Made by a program: the position numbers and the translations under genes. Positions 43,461 to 54,098 of a stretch of 64,000 nt of DNA are shown piece after piece. The notes under the pieces are model-generated. The model did not search any database, was not told the DNA's origin, and was given only the letters and a program-made list of their open reading frames with translations. How positions within the stretch are numbered: the first letter of the stretch is position 1; each line of letters opens with the position of its first letter. Source of the stretch: Microbacterium sp. Leaf320 (GTDB taxonomy: Bacteria; Actinomycetota; Actinomycetes; Actinomycetales; Microbacteriaceae). Where the stretch lies: contig NZ_LMOD01000003.1 of NCBI RefSeq assembly GCF_001423485.1, positions 124,001-188,000 of the forward strand, read 5' to 3'.

Positions 43461-44390
43461 ATGGCGATGCTCTCCCCTCTTCCGGTGCGCGACGGCGTCG
43501 GCGCCACGCGCCTGCACGTCCCGATGAGCGGCGAATGGCCCACCGTGGGCGCCTACATGATCGACCGCTTCTTCCATCTCGATCCCGAAGGCCTGCTCAG
43601 CCGTTTCGACCGCGGTGAGATCGTGGCCCGCGACGGCACTCCCCTGGCTCGGGACACGCCCCTGGGTGTCGAGGAGTTCATCTGGTACTACCGTGATCCC
43701 CCTGTCGAGACACGGCTCCCCGTCGAGATCGAGGTCATCCATCAGGACGACGACCTGGTGGTCATCGACAAACCTCATTTCCTGCCGACCATCCCCGGCG
43801 GAAAGTTCCTGCAGAACTCTGCGCTGATCCGCCTCCGCAACCTGCTCGGCAACGACGAGCTCGCACCGATCCACCGACTCGATCGAGCGACCGCCGGAGT
43901 GCTCATGTTCTCGGCGCGCCCGGCCACCAGAGGGCCGTATCAGCTGCTGTTCGAGACCCGACAGGTGCAGAAGGTCTACGAGGCCGTCTCCGCACGTCCG
44001 GCCGACTGGGATGCGTCGCGGTTCCCCCTCGTCTACCGCAACCACATCGTGAAGCTGCGCAACGAGCTGAAGGTCCAGGTCGACGACGACCGCGAGCCGA
44101 ACGCCGAGACGCTGATCGAGGTCCTCGATGCCGACGAGCGTGTCGTGCACACGCTGCTGCGCCCGCACAGCGGCAAGATGCATCAGCTGCGGGTGCACCT
44201 CGCAGCTCTCGGCCTCGGCATCCTGAACGACCCGTTCTACCCCGAGCTGCGGGGCGAGCGCCCCGATGACTTCGATCACCCCAAGCAGCTGCTCGCGCGT
44301 GAGCTGCACTTCGTGGATCCGCTGAGCGGTGCGCCGAGGGTGTTCTCCACGACGCGCACGCTGCAGGAAGCGCCTGTCAGCGGCGCATGA
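43461..44390 (+). CDS. RluA-family pseudouridine synthase
   Basis: Converts uridines in rRNA or tRNA to pseudouridine. The 309-residue protein has an N-terminal region of about 85 residues, then the catalytic domain with IDKPHFLPTIPGG and the active-site motif PIHRLDRATAGVLMFS (Asp141). The end region RPHSGKMHQLRVHLAALG is typical. Subfamily (RluA, RluC or a tRNA enzyme) is not clear. Its last 14 bases overlap the end of the convergent metI gene. Confidence 0.88.
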   Translation: MAMLSPLPVRDGVGATRLHVPMSGEWPTVGAYMIDRFFHLDPEGLLSRFDRGEIVARDGTPLARDTPLGVEEFIWYYRDPPVETRLPVEIEVIHQDDDLVVIDKPHFLPTIPGGKFLQNSALIRLRNLLGNDELAPIHRLDRATAGVLMFSARPATRGPYQLLFETRQVQKVYEAVSARPADWDASRFPLVYRNHIVKLRNELKVQVDDDREPNAETLIEVLDADERVVHTLLRPHSGKMHQLRVHLAALGLGILNDPFYPELRGERPDDFDHPKQLLARELHFVDPLSGAPRVFSTTRTLQEAPVSGA

Positions 44391-45036
44391 TCTTGCGCGC
44401 GAGCCGCGTGCCGAGCATCTGCACGAGGTGCACGAACACCACGATCAGAACGATCGCGGCCCACATCACGAGCGGCTCGAACTGACGGAAGCCGTAGATC
44501 TGCGCGAATGCTCCGAGGCCGCCGCCGCCGATGAGACCGGCCATCGCGGTCATGTCGATGAGCGCGACGACGATGAACGTGTACCCGAGGATCAGCGGTC
44601 CGAGGGATTCGGGGATCGCCACGGTGAAGAGGATGCGCCAGGGCCCGGCGCCCATCGCGCGGGCGGCCTCGATTACTCCAGGCGAGACCGAGACGAGGTG
44701 CTGCTCGACGATGCGGCCGATCGCGAAGGCAGCGGCGAGACCGATGATGAACGCGCCGGCCGTGGTGCCGATGCCGGTGCCGACGACCACGCGAGCGAAG
44801 GGCTGCGCGACGGCCATGAAGATCACGAACGGGATCGGGCGGAAGAAGTTCACCGCGAGGTTCGCGACGACCGAGACGGGCCGGTTCTGCGCGAGCCCGC
44901 CTGGACGGGTGACGTAGAGGATGACACCGATCGCGAGGCCGAGGATGCCGCCGAGCACGAGCGCGAACGACGTCATGTAGAGCGTTTCGAGCGCGGCCTT
45001 CCAGAATTCTGGCCACAGTTCGTTCAGACGATCCAT
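44377..45036 (-). CDS. metI: Methionine ABC transporter permease
   Basis: The 219-residue membrane protein has the MetI layout with five helices and the coupling motif EAARAMGAGPWRILFTVAIPES. It starts one base within the metN stop. The C-terminus contains VQMLGTRLARKIM. The gene end overlaps the convergent pseudouridine synthase gene by 14 bases. Confidence 0.93.
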   Translation of the reverse strand: MDRLNELWPEFWKAALETLYMTSFALVLGGILGLAIGVILYVTRPGGLAQNRPVSVVANLAVNFFRPIPFVIFMAVAQPFARVVVGTGIGTTAGAFIIGLAAAFAIGRIVEQHLVSVSPGVIEAARAMGAGPWRILFTVAIPESLGPLILGYTFIVVALIDMTAMAGLIGGGGLGAFAQIYGFRQFEPLVMWAAIVLIVVFVHLVQMLGTRLARKIMRR

Positions 45037-46079
45037 CAGCGCGCCTCCTCTCCGGCGATCTCGGTGACTTCGACGCGCTGCGAGATCTCCCCCAGCGTGC
45101 GGTCGATCACGGCGCCGTCACCGCGGATCGCGAGCGTGAGATGGCCGAAGGCCCGCCCGCGGATGTCGTTGATCCCGCCGTACACGAGCTCGAAGTCGAG
45201 CCCGGCGCCGGCGAGGTCGAGGAACACCTGCGCCTGCGACGAGTCTCCGTCGCGGAACGAGAAGGTGACGAGGCGGCCTCGGTGCCGCTCGCGCAGCACA
45301 CTGAGCTCGGACGGCGAGGGGATACCCTTCACGACCGTGCCGACGAAGCGCTGCGACGCGGGGTTCTGCGGGGCGGAGAAGACGTCGAAGACATCGCCCT
45401 GCTCGATCACGCGACCGTTCTCCATGACCGCGACCTTGGTGGCGATCGTCTGGATGACGTCCATCTCGTGGGTGATCACGACGATCGTGACGCCCTGCTC
45501 CCGGTTGACGCGCTTGAGCAGATCCAGCACCTCGTGCGTGGTCTGCGGGTCGAGGGCGCTGGTGGCCTCGTCGGCGAGCAGGATGGCAGGGCCCGTGGCC
45601 AAGGCGCGGGCGATGCCGACCCGCTGCTTCTGACCGCCGGAGAGCTGCTCGGGGTAGGCCTTGGCCTTGTCAGCCAGGCCGACGAAGGTGAGGAGCTCGG
45701 CGACCCGCGTATCGATGTCGGCCTTCGACCAGCCGGCGAGCTTGAGCGGGTACGCGATGTTCGCCTTGACGCTGCGCGAGGCGAACAGGTTGAACTGCTG
45801 GAAGATCATGCCGATCCCCCCGCGGACCTTGCGCAGCTCGCTCTCCCGGAGGGAGGTGATGTCCACGTCGTCGACCGTGATGGTGCCGCCGGTCGCGGGT
45901 TCGAGCGCGTTGATCAGCCGCACGAGGGTCGACTTGCCCGCGCCGGAGTATCCGATGATGCCGAAGACATCGCCCTTCTCGATCGAGAGGGTGACGTCGT
46001 CGACGGCCACGACCTCGGCGTCTTCACGGGTGCGGGAAGGGTAGGTCTTCGAGACGTTCGTCAGGGTGACGATCGGCAT
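45036..46079 (-). CDS. metN: Methionine ABC transporter ATP-binding protein
   Basis: The 347-residue protein has an ATPase domain with Walker A GYSGAGKST, signature LSGGQKQRVGIARA, Walker B ILLADEATSALD (the ATSALD form is typical of MetN) and switch ITHEMDV. It ends in a NIL/C2 regulatory domain of about 75 residues that in the family senses methionine and inhibits uptake. ATG 46079 is the start of the conserved region (MPIVTLTNVSK). Confidence 0.94.
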   Translation of the reverse strand: MPIVTLTNVSKTYPSRTREDAEVVAVDDVTLSIEKGDVFGIIGYSGAGKSTLVRLINALEPATGGTITVDDVDITSLRESELRKVRGGIGMIFQQFNLFASRSVKANIAYPLKLAGWSKADIDTRVAELLTFVGLADKAKAYPEQLSGGQKQRVGIARALATGPAILLADEATSALDPQTTHEVLDLLKRVNREQGVTIVVITHEMDVIQTIATKVAVMENGRVIEQGDVFDVFSAPQNPASQRFVGTVVKGIPSPSELSVLRERHRGRLVTFSFRDGDSSQAQVFLDLAGAGLDFELVYGGINDIRGRAFGHLTLAIRGDGAVIDRTLGEISQRVEVTEIAGEEAR

Positions 46080-46107
46080 GTGGTGCTCCGGTCTGCTTCG
46101 GGAACGA

Positions 46108-46142
46108 AGAATCGGGTGACGCACGAAGCGCCACCCGATTCT
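46108..46142 (-). terminator. Stem-loop between metQ and metN
   Basis: 11-bp arms (46108-46118 with 46132-46142) plus an inner 3-bp pair lie 36 bases after the metQ stop. There is no T tract. It probably raises binding protein over transporter. Confidence 0.7.
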
Positions 46143-46178
46143 CCCTCATCGGACGGGGGTGTCTTGCACCCGGTCGTC

Positions 46179-47099
46179 CTACTTCTTGGCCTCGGTGTCC
46201 TCCTGGACCTTCTTCAGCGAGGCGACGAGGTCCTCGACCGGAGTCTGCAGCGGAACCGCGGTGTCACCCGACGACTCGATCAGACCGGCCTGCACGTCCT
46301 CGTTCGTCTGGAAGATCTCGACGAGCTTGAGGTACGTCTCGTTGTCTGCGTCCTCGGCGCGCGACGCGAAGATGTTCACGTACGGCAGCGCGTTCGGGTC
46401 CTCCGGGTCGTCCTGCGCGATCGCGTCGTCGAAGGTCAGACCGGAGTCCTCCACGAAGTCGTTGTTGATGATCGCCGCGGCGACGTCGGGCAGCGACGTG
46501 GGGATCAGGGCTGCCTCGAGGGCCGTGACCTTCACCTTGGACTCGTCGGTGTCGACATCGGCGAGATCCGAGAAGATCGTTCCGCCGCTCTTGAGCTCGA
46601 TGAGTCCGGCCGACTGCAGCACCAGCAGCGCACGTGCCTGGTTCGACGCGTCATCCGGAACGGCGACGGTCTCGCCCTCGGGGATGTCGTCGACATCGTC
46701 GTACTTCTGCGAGTACAGACCCAGCGGGTAGATCGCAGTCGAGCCGATCGGCGTCAGGTCGGAGCCCGAGGCGCTGTTGTACTCGGCCAGGTACACGATG
46801 TGCTGGAACTGGTTGAGGTCGATCTCTCCCTCGGTCAGTGCGGGGTTCGGCTGCTCGTACGAGCCGAAGTCGACGAGTTCGACCGTGATGCCCTCGTCAG
46901 CGGCTGCCTCGACGAAAGGAGCCCACTGTGCGTCTCCCTTGCCGACGACGCCGATCTTGACGGTCTCGTTCTCGGAGTCACCGCCGCCGGAGCCGGCATC
47001 GGAGGATGCCGTCGCGCAGCCTGCGAGCGCGACGAAGAGCGGGACCGCGGCGAGCGCGGCGATGACGGATGTGGTCCGACGGGATGCTGTGATGGACAT
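46179..47099 (-). CDS. metQ: Methionine-binding lipoprotein (NlpA/MetQ family)
   Basis: The 306-residue precursor has lipobox VALAGC (Cys28) and a Gly/Ser/Glu linker. The mature domain starts VKIGVVGKGDAQWAPFVEAA and includes the family hallmark DLNQFQHIVYL and VAVPDDASNQARALLVLQ. It precedes metN and metI in the same direction. D-methionine or methionine is the likely ligand from the family; related peptides cannot be excluded. Confidence 0.92.
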   Translation of the reverse strand: MSITASRRTTSVIAALAAVPLFVALAGCATASSDAGSGGGDSENETVKIGVVGKGDAQWAPFVEAAADEGITVELVDFGSYEQPNPALTEGEIDLNQFQHIVYLAEYNSASGSDLTPIGSTAIYPLGLYSQKYDDVDDIPEGETVAVPDDASNQARALLVLQSAGLIELKSGGTIFSDLADVDTDESKVKVTALEAALIPTSLPDVAAAIINNDFVEDSGLTFDDAIAQDDPEDPNALPYVNIFASRAEDADNETYLKLVEIFQTNEDVQAGLIESSGDTAVPLQTPVEDLVASLKKVQEDTEAKK

Positions 47100-47133
47100 G
47101 AGTGTTCGGGTTCCTCTCTTGGGGGACTCGAAT

Positions 47134-47164
47134 ACGTTAGGCAGCGCGACGCCGCAGGCGACAA
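47134..47164 (-). promoter_or_regulatory. Promoter of the methionine transporter operon
   Basis: On the minus strand TTGTCG (47164-47159) and TAACGT (47139-47134) are spaced 19 bases apart, 35 bases before the metQ start. The leader is too short for a SAM riboswitch, and none is seen. Confidence 0.5.
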
Positions 47165-47190
47165 TCGAGTGTCACAGAGCGTCACAGCTC

Positions 47191-49011
47191 TCAGTCGTAC
47201 TCCTCGATGCCCTGCAGTCGGACCTGCTCGAGGTCGAGCCGCGCCGAGATCCGGCGCACGACGAGATCGTCGACTGTTCCCTCTCTGCGGAGCCCGAGGA
47301 GCACCTCGCGCTTGCGGTCGATGAGGGCGAGCTTGAGACGCGTGTGCTCTTCGTGCCGCAGCAGCGGCGAGCGCTGCATGACGTCGACGTCGACCGAGGT
47401 CGCGAGCATCTGCAGGGTCCTGACCTCGCCTTCGGGGCTCTCCCCGTCGGCGTCGATGCGCGTGGCGTCCGGCAGACGCAGCACCGTCTGCGCTGCATCC
47501 GATCCGCCGTCTCCCGGCCGGCCGTCACCCGCGGTCTCGGACATCGTGTTGCCGCTGCCGAGGGGATCCGGCTCGTCGAGCAGCACGTCGAGCGCCTGCG
47601 CCTCGGCGTCCACGATCGCCTGTTCACGGGCCAGTGCGCGCGCGTTCGAGAATTCGAGCATCTGGTAGCCCTCCGCGCGCACCTTGTCGCGGATCTCCTG
47701 TCCGACGCCGTGCTCTGCGGCGAGGTCGTCGAGGGCCGCGAGCGCCGCACCCGAGATCGCACGTTCGGCGAGCTCGTACTCCTCGTCCTCCCTGTGATCG
47801 ACCGGGAAGCGGGCCCAGCGGACGATCGCCGGCAGCAATGGCCCCTGCACGAGAAGACTCAGCAGGATCACCCCCGCAGTCACGAAGACGATCTCGTCGC
47901 GACCGGCGATCTCGCCTTCGGTCGCGCTCGCGGCAGGCACTGACAGCGCGATCGCGAGCGACACGGCTCCCCGCATTCCCGCGACGGTCGACACGGCCAT
48001 CGACCGCGCCCGCGCCCCGGGCGACGGGCGAGGGACCGTCCTGCGCTGGAAGAGGATGTTCACGACTTGGAAGAGGTAGCGCACGACCAGCAGCGTCACC
48101 CACACGCCGAGGGTGATGAGCACGAGGCGTCCGATCGCCGCCGCGGAGATCTCGTGCGCGACGAACTGCACCTCGAGCCCGATCAGCACGAACAGCGCTC
48201 CGTTGAGGAGGAAGACGCCGAACGGCCAGGCCGCGTCGGCCTGACGCCGCGACGATGCCGTGGTCACTCGTGGCGAGACGTACGCGACGATGAGACCGGC
48301 GACGACGACAGCCAGCACTCCCGACGCGTGCACGATCTCGGCGAGCAGGAAGGCCGAGAACGGGATGAGCAGGAGCGTCACGTTGATGACGATCGTCGAC
48401 GAGGTGCGGCGCAGCAGCAGGTAGCCGAGGGCAGCGATCACGACACCGGCAGCGATCCCTCCGACATACGAGGTGAGCACCGACATCGTGACAGACAGCG
48501 GCGTGATGTTGCCGCCGAGTGCCAGCGATACCGCGATCGCGTAGAGCACGAGCGCGGTGCCGTCGTTGGTCAGGCTCTCAGCCTTGAGCTTCATGAACAT
48601 TCGACGCGGCAGCAGCCGGCCGAGGGCTGCGACGGCTGTGGCATCCGGCGGGGCGACCGCGGCCCCGAGGATGAGAGCGGTCTCCCACGGCATCCCGAAC
48701 AGCAGTCCGACGCCCGCGACCGCGAAGGCGGATGCCACGACCAGCACCGTGCTCATCGGCAGGATGTAGCGGAAGTCGCGGCGGATCGAGCGCAGCGACG
48801 TCGTCAGGCTCTCCCAGAACAGCATCACCGGGAGGAAGAGCAGCAGCACGGTCTCGGGCGGGAGTTGGATCTCACGCAGCTGCGGCACGAAGCCGAGCAG
48901 CAGTCCGATGATGACGAGCACCAGGGGCAGCGCCAGCCGCACTCTGGGCGCGAGCAGCGTCCCCACGAGGATCGTGAGTCCGATCAGGACGGTGACCTCG
49001 AGTCCTTCCAT
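47191..49011 (-). CDS. Na+/H+ antiporter (CPA1 family)
   Basis: The 606-residue membrane protein has about twelve helices (residues 5-400), with the ion-site region GAAVAPPDATAVAALGR and LTNDGTALVLYAIAV (the Asp of NDG is the functional acid). A long cytoplasmic C-terminal domain (about 410-606) is rich in acidic and Arg residues. It would export Na+ for H+ and help pH and salt tolerance. The frame starts at ATG 49011. Its promoter is not obvious. Confidence 0.9.
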   Translation of the reverse strand: MEGLEVTVLIGLTILVGTLLAPRVRLALPLVLVIIGLLLGFVPQLREIQLPPETVLLLFLPVMLFWESLTTSLRSIRRDFRYILPMSTVLVVASAFAVAGVGLLFGMPWETALILGAAVAPPDATAVAALGRLLPRRMFMKLKAESLTNDGTALVLYAIAVSLALGGNITPLSVTMSVLTSYVGGIAAGVVIAALGYLLLRRTSSTIVINVTLLLIPFSAFLLAEIVHASGVLAVVVAGLIVAYVSPRVTTASSRRQADAAWPFGVFLLNGALFVLIGLEVQFVAHEISAAAIGRLVLITLGVWVTLLVVRYLFQVVNILFQRRTVPRPSPGARARSMAVSTVAGMRGAVSLAIALSVPAASATEGEIAGRDEIVFVTAGVILLSLLVQGPLLPAIVRWARFPVDHREDEEYELAERAISGAALAALDDLAAEHGVGQEIRDKVRAEGYQMLEFSNARALAREQAIVDAEAQALDVLLDEPDPLGSGNTMSETAGDGRPGDGGSDAAQTVLRLPDATRIDADGESPEGEVRTLQMLATSVDVDVMQRSPLLRHEEHTRLKLALIDRKREVLLGLRREGTVDDLVVRRISARLDLEQVRLQGIEEYD

Positions 49012-49134
49012 CTGAACCTCCCGGGTACCGCAGGATCAAGCTGTGCGATCCCGGATGGCATCGAACCCCGCCCAGAGCACAGCGCATCGCAGTGCCACCG
49101 TATTCCCACGGAGGCCGGATCGCGAGGGGTCGGT

Positions 49135-50946
<1,812 letters not shown>

Positions 50947-50985
50947 GTTGCTTCCCAGGGTAGTCGGGCGCGCTGTGCGCCCCGG

Positions 50986-51783
50986 TCAGACTAGGGCGGC
51001 CTCGATCGCAGGAATGTGCCGCGCCTGCATCCGGTCGTCCCAGTGCCCGAGGAGTTCGAACGTCGCGATGCGGAAGACGAGAGCGCGGATCAGGAACTGC
51101 CGGTCCACATTCCTGGCGTCCGCGAGCCGGATCATCTCCGCGGGGTCGAGGCCGTGCCAGCACGCGGCGTCGGCGAAGACGATCGCAGCGGCGAAGGCGA
51201 CCGGACGCCAGTAGGGCGCCCAGTCGATGACCACCGGAGGCTGTCCCGGTTCGAACATCACGTTGCCGAGAAGATCCCCATGGATGATCTGCGCTGTCGC
51301 CGAGACCGGGCGGAATGCGGCGATCAGACGATGGAGGGTCGCGTTCGCAGGCGGCGGCTCCTCCTGCCAGGCGATCCTGTCGGATCTCGCCCACGGATCG
51401 TCGGCCTGATCGAGGAAGTCGGGGCGGTCGAGCCCACGGACCGCGTGGTGGAACGCCTCCCCTGCGTCGAGCACGTCCGTCACGCGCGTCTCATCCGCGG
51501 CACCCGGGAGCCACTGCCAGGCCTCCCACCGGTCGAGCGTCCACGCTCCGGATCGAGCGGCGATCGGACGTGGAGTGCGGAACCGTGCGGAGTGAGGCAG
51601 CTCTGCGAGGACATTCGCCTTCCACACCGTCTCACCGTCGCCTGCCGACGGACGCAGCACCGTGTCGCCGGCCCGCCAGGTCAACCCGCGCCCGCCCGGG
51701 AGGTTCCGGATCTCGTCCTGGTGCGTGGCGGAGACTCCGAACTCGGCGAGCGTGGCGCGTGAGGGTGGGAGTGCCGTGGCCAT
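50986..51783 (-). CDS. Aminoglycoside phosphotransferase-like kinase (APH family)
   Basis: The 265-residue protein has the kinase catalytic loop IIHGDLLGNVMF (Asp of HGD and the Asn) and VVIDWAPYWRP as the DFG-equivalent metal site. The N-lobe is short. Such proteins phosphorylate small molecules such as homoserine, fructosamine or antibiotics, or are of unknown use; antibiotic resistance should not be assumed. Start at ATG 51783. It lies 9 bases downstream of the hydrolase gene, suggesting cotranscription. Confidence 0.82.
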   Translation of the reverse strand: MATALPPSRATLAEFGVSATHQDEIRNLPGGRGLTWRAGDTVLRPSAGDGETVWKANVLAELPHSARFRTPRPIAARSGAWTLDRWEAWQWLPGAADETRVTDVLDAGEAFHHAVRGLDRPDFLDQADDPWARSDRIAWQEEPPPANATLHRLIAAFRPVSATAQIIHGDLLGNVMFEPGQPPVVIDWAPYWRPVAFAAAIVFADAACWHGLDPAEMIRLADARNVDRQFLIRALVFRIATFELLGHWDDRMQARHIPAIEAALV

Positions 51784-51792
51784 GGGCCGAGG

Positions 51793-52563
51793 CTATGGCA
51801 GGGGGTCGTGACGGGGAGCGCCGAACAGTTCGGGAACGGATGCGACGAACTCTTCGAAATGGCTGTACCAGACGGTGTGCGCGGCATCAGGGATGCGTCG
51901 CACATCGATACCGCGTCGCTCGAATCGCACGACATCGGCGTCGGTCACCCAGTTGCTCGGATCGGCGCGGATGACGATCGAGCCTGCATCCGGAAGCCAC
52001 TCGTGATCGGACCCGCAGGAGACGGACGCCATCGTCGCTGGGTCGAAGCACTCGGCGGAACGTGCCTCAGCCTCGGCATCTCTCGCGGAATAGAAGGGGC
52101 GTGACGCCCGCAGGTAATCGACGGATGATCGAGCGCGTCGATCCCGCGCGTACTGCTCGGTGAGGCGTGAACGGTCCTGGCCGCCGACGAGCGAGAGCGA
52201 CGCGTCGATGTAGACCGCGAGTTCCGCGCGGAGCTCCCCCGCCGCCTCCGCGAGGACGCTCGCCCCATAGGAGTGCCCGATTGCGGCCACCCGCTGCCCG
52301 AATGCGAGGTCCTGCACGGTCTCGACGACGGACGTCGCGGCCTGTTCGATGGTGAGGCTCGGGTTGCGTGGGGACAGTCCATGCCCCGGCAGATCCAGTG
52401 CGAGTACGCGGTGCCCCTGCGCTGTGAGGCGAGGGATCACTCGCCACCAGCTCTCGGACGAACCCATCATCCCGTGGAGCAGGACGACGGTGGACGAGCG
52501 CTCGTGCGCGTCTCCTGCGCGTGCGTTTGCGTCCGGTTCTGCGTCGATCGCGTGAAGCAGCAT
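51793..52563 (-). CDS. Alpha/beta hydrolase
   Basis: The 256-residue soluble protein has the oxyanion region VVLLHGMMGSSESWW, nucleophile GHSYGAS (Ser), a cap domain and the distal His in RIPDAAHTVWYSHF, all in the usual order. ATG 52563 has GGGGAA as ribosome site; open frame upstream is antisense shadow of the HNH gene. It is divergent from the HNH gene and upstream of the APH-like kinase. Substrate unknown. Confidence 0.85.
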   Translation of the reverse strand: MLLHAIDAEPDANARAGDAHERSSTVVLLHGMMGSSESWWRVIPRLTAQGHRVLALDLPGHGLSPRNPSLTIEQAATSVVETVQDLAFGQRVAAIGHSYGASVLAEAAGELRAELAVYIDASLSLVGGQDRSRLTEQYARDRRARSSVDYLRASRPFYSARDAEAEARSAECFDPATMASVSCGSDHEWLPDAGSIVIRADPSNWVTDADVVRFERRGIDVRRIPDAAHTVWYSHFEEFVASVPELFGAPRHDPLP

Positions 52564-52665
52564 TTCCCCAGTGTGCCAGAAGTCGTTATCTCTTCGTAAT
52601 AATAATGAGTCGGGAATATCTCGAATCTTCGTTCGAATGTCGGTGGTTACTGATCTACTTATTGC
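52564..52665. promoter_or_regulatory. AT-rich divergent promoter region
   Basis: This is a markedly AT-rich gap for the window (for example TCTTCGTAATAATAATGAG). It separates the hydrolase and the HNH gene and includes the SOS-box-like palindrome listed next. Confidence 0.5.
52621..52636 (+). promoter_or_regulatory. Probable LexA (SOS) box
   Basis: TCGAATCTTCGTTCGA matches the actinobacterial SOS consensus TCGAAC-N4-GTTCGA with one mismatch. It lies 30 bases before the HNH gene. Several 13E12-family genes of Mycobacterium tuberculosis are reported to carry such boxes, which supports the reading. Confidence 0.65.
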
Positions 52666-54021
52666 ATGACAGCACTGCTCGACGCGACGGACTCCCAGAT
52701 GGCGACACTCGCCGATCTGGTGACGTCGCTGCAGATCGTGGAGGCGACGGTGAGCAGCATGATGGCGGCTCGCGACGGACTTCTCGCAATCGCCGGGCGA
52801 CTGGCGATCGACATCGCGAAACAGGGAGACCATCCTGATCGCGGAGACCACTCTCTTCGCACCGTGGCTGCCGAGATCGCCTCCGTGCAGCACGTCAGTG
52901 ATCGCACCATCGAGCGGCGGATGGCAGCTGCGGGAATGTTGATCGACCTCTTTCCGACCGTGTGGGAGGCGCAGGGTCAGGGGCGCATCAGCGCCGCACA
53001 TGCCCGGGTCATCGTCGACGCCGGGTCGCACATCGAGTCGCCGAGCGCCAGCCAGGCGTACGCGACGATCATGCTTCCTCTCGCCGAGGTTGAGTCGCCC
53101 AATCGGTTGCGGGCGCTGGCGCGTCGAGTGGCCGAGCGATTCGCGCCCACGACCGTGACGGAGCGACACCGCAACGCGCGTGCTCAGCGTCGCGTCTGGG
53201 TGACTGACGGCGAAGACGGGATGGCCGGGTTGCATGCGCACGCGCCCGCGGCGCTGATCCACGGCATGTTCGACCGCCTCTCGCAGATGGCGCACGCACT
53301 GCGCGACGAGAACCTCCGCGCGAGGCGGGAGGCGAAGCGAGAAGGTCGAGAGTTCGAGGCAGACGACCGGACCATCGATGAGATCCGCGCCGATCTGCTC
53401 ACGGACCTGGTGCTCAGCGGCACGCCGACCGGGCACGACACCGAAGACGGGCTGCTCGCAGAGATCACGGCTCGCATCGAGGTCACAGTTCCGGTGACGA
53501 CCCTGATGGCCGATGATGCGAGCCCGGCGTCGAGCGACCAGATACCGACCGGTGAGGGCTCCGCGACGCCGCCAGCCGAACTCGACGGCGTGATCCCCAT
53601 CGATACCGACACCGCGCGGAAGCTCGCAGGCATGGCCACGGGGTGGGATCGGGTGATGACTCATCCGATCAGCGGGCGGGTGCTCGCAGTCGACCGATAC
53701 AGACCCGGCAAGCACCTACGACGACATCTTCGAGCGAGAGACCAACGTTGCCGCTTCCCCGGATGCGGGATCGCCGCGCGGAAATGCGACCTCGACCACA
53801 ATCACGCAGCATCGGCGGGTGGCGCGACCTGCGAGACGAACCTCGCCTCGTTCTGTCGGCGACACCACGTCCTGAAACACCACTCCCCCTGGCATGTGGA
53901 ACAGAAGCAGGGCGGAGTCGTCGAATGGACGAGCCCGACCGGTCGCACCTACATCGACACTCCCCCTGCACCGAACACGGTCACCTTCACCGTGTCCGAC
54001 GACGTGCGCGCCCCGTTCTGA
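52666..54021 (+). CDS. DUF222/13E12-repeat family HNH endonuclease
   Basis: The 451-residue protein has a long N-terminal DUF222 region (about 40-330) followed by an HNH nuclease domain (about 355-415): RDQRCRFPGC, CDLDHNHAASAGG, ETNLASFCRRHHVLKHH, with zinc Cys and catalytic His. This architecture is common in multicopy actinobacterial families of unclear role. Its mobility or DNA-damage function is not proven. The upstream SOS box suggests induction by DNA damage. ATG 52666 is the first start. A lipoprotein gene follows at 54099. Confidence 0.9.
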   Translation: MTALLDATDSQMATLADLVTSLQIVEATVSSMMAARDGLLAIAGRLAIDIAKQGDHPDRGDHSLRTVAAEIASVQHVSDRTIERRMAAAGMLIDLFPTVWEAQGQGRISAAHARVIVDAGSHIESPSASQAYATIMLPLAEVESPNRLRALARRVAERFAPTTVTERHRNARAQRRVWVTDGEDGMAGLHAHAPAALIHGMFDRLSQMAHALRDENLRARREAKREGREFEADDRTIDEIRADLLTDLVLSGTPTGHDTEDGLLAEITARIEVTVPVTTLMADDASPASSDQIPTGEGSATPPAELDGVIPIDTDTARKLAGMATGWDRVMTHPISGRVLAVDRYRPGKHLRRHLRARDQRCRFPGCGIAARKCDLDHNHAASAGGATCETNLASFCRRHHVLKHHSPWHVEQKQGGVVEWTSPTGRTYIDTPPAPNTVTFTVSDDVRAPF

Positions 54022-54086
54022 CGGTTTCGGCGTACGCGCAGTCCATGGGCTGTGGATAACTGCGGCGGCACCGACCGCACTTTGAC

Positions 54087-54092
54087 TACGGT
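54087..54092 (+). promoter_or_regulatory. -10 element of a leaderless promoter (lipoprotein)
   Basis: TACGGT ends 6 bases before GTG 54099. No ribosome site is present. Confidence 0.5.
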
Positions 54093-54098
54093 GGCGCG

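Noticed and set aside
47100..47190. SAM riboswitch before the methionine transporter
   Set aside because: The leader is too short and shows no pairing pattern of known SAM riboswitch classes.
50986..51783. Aminoglycoside resistance gene
   Set aside because: The kinase fold is clear, but the APH superfamily is broad and nothing in the sequence or context points to antibiotics.
52564..53715. A 640-residue version of the alpha/beta hydrolase
   Set aside because: The extra part is antisense to the HNH gene; the hydrolase fold is complete from ATG 52563.
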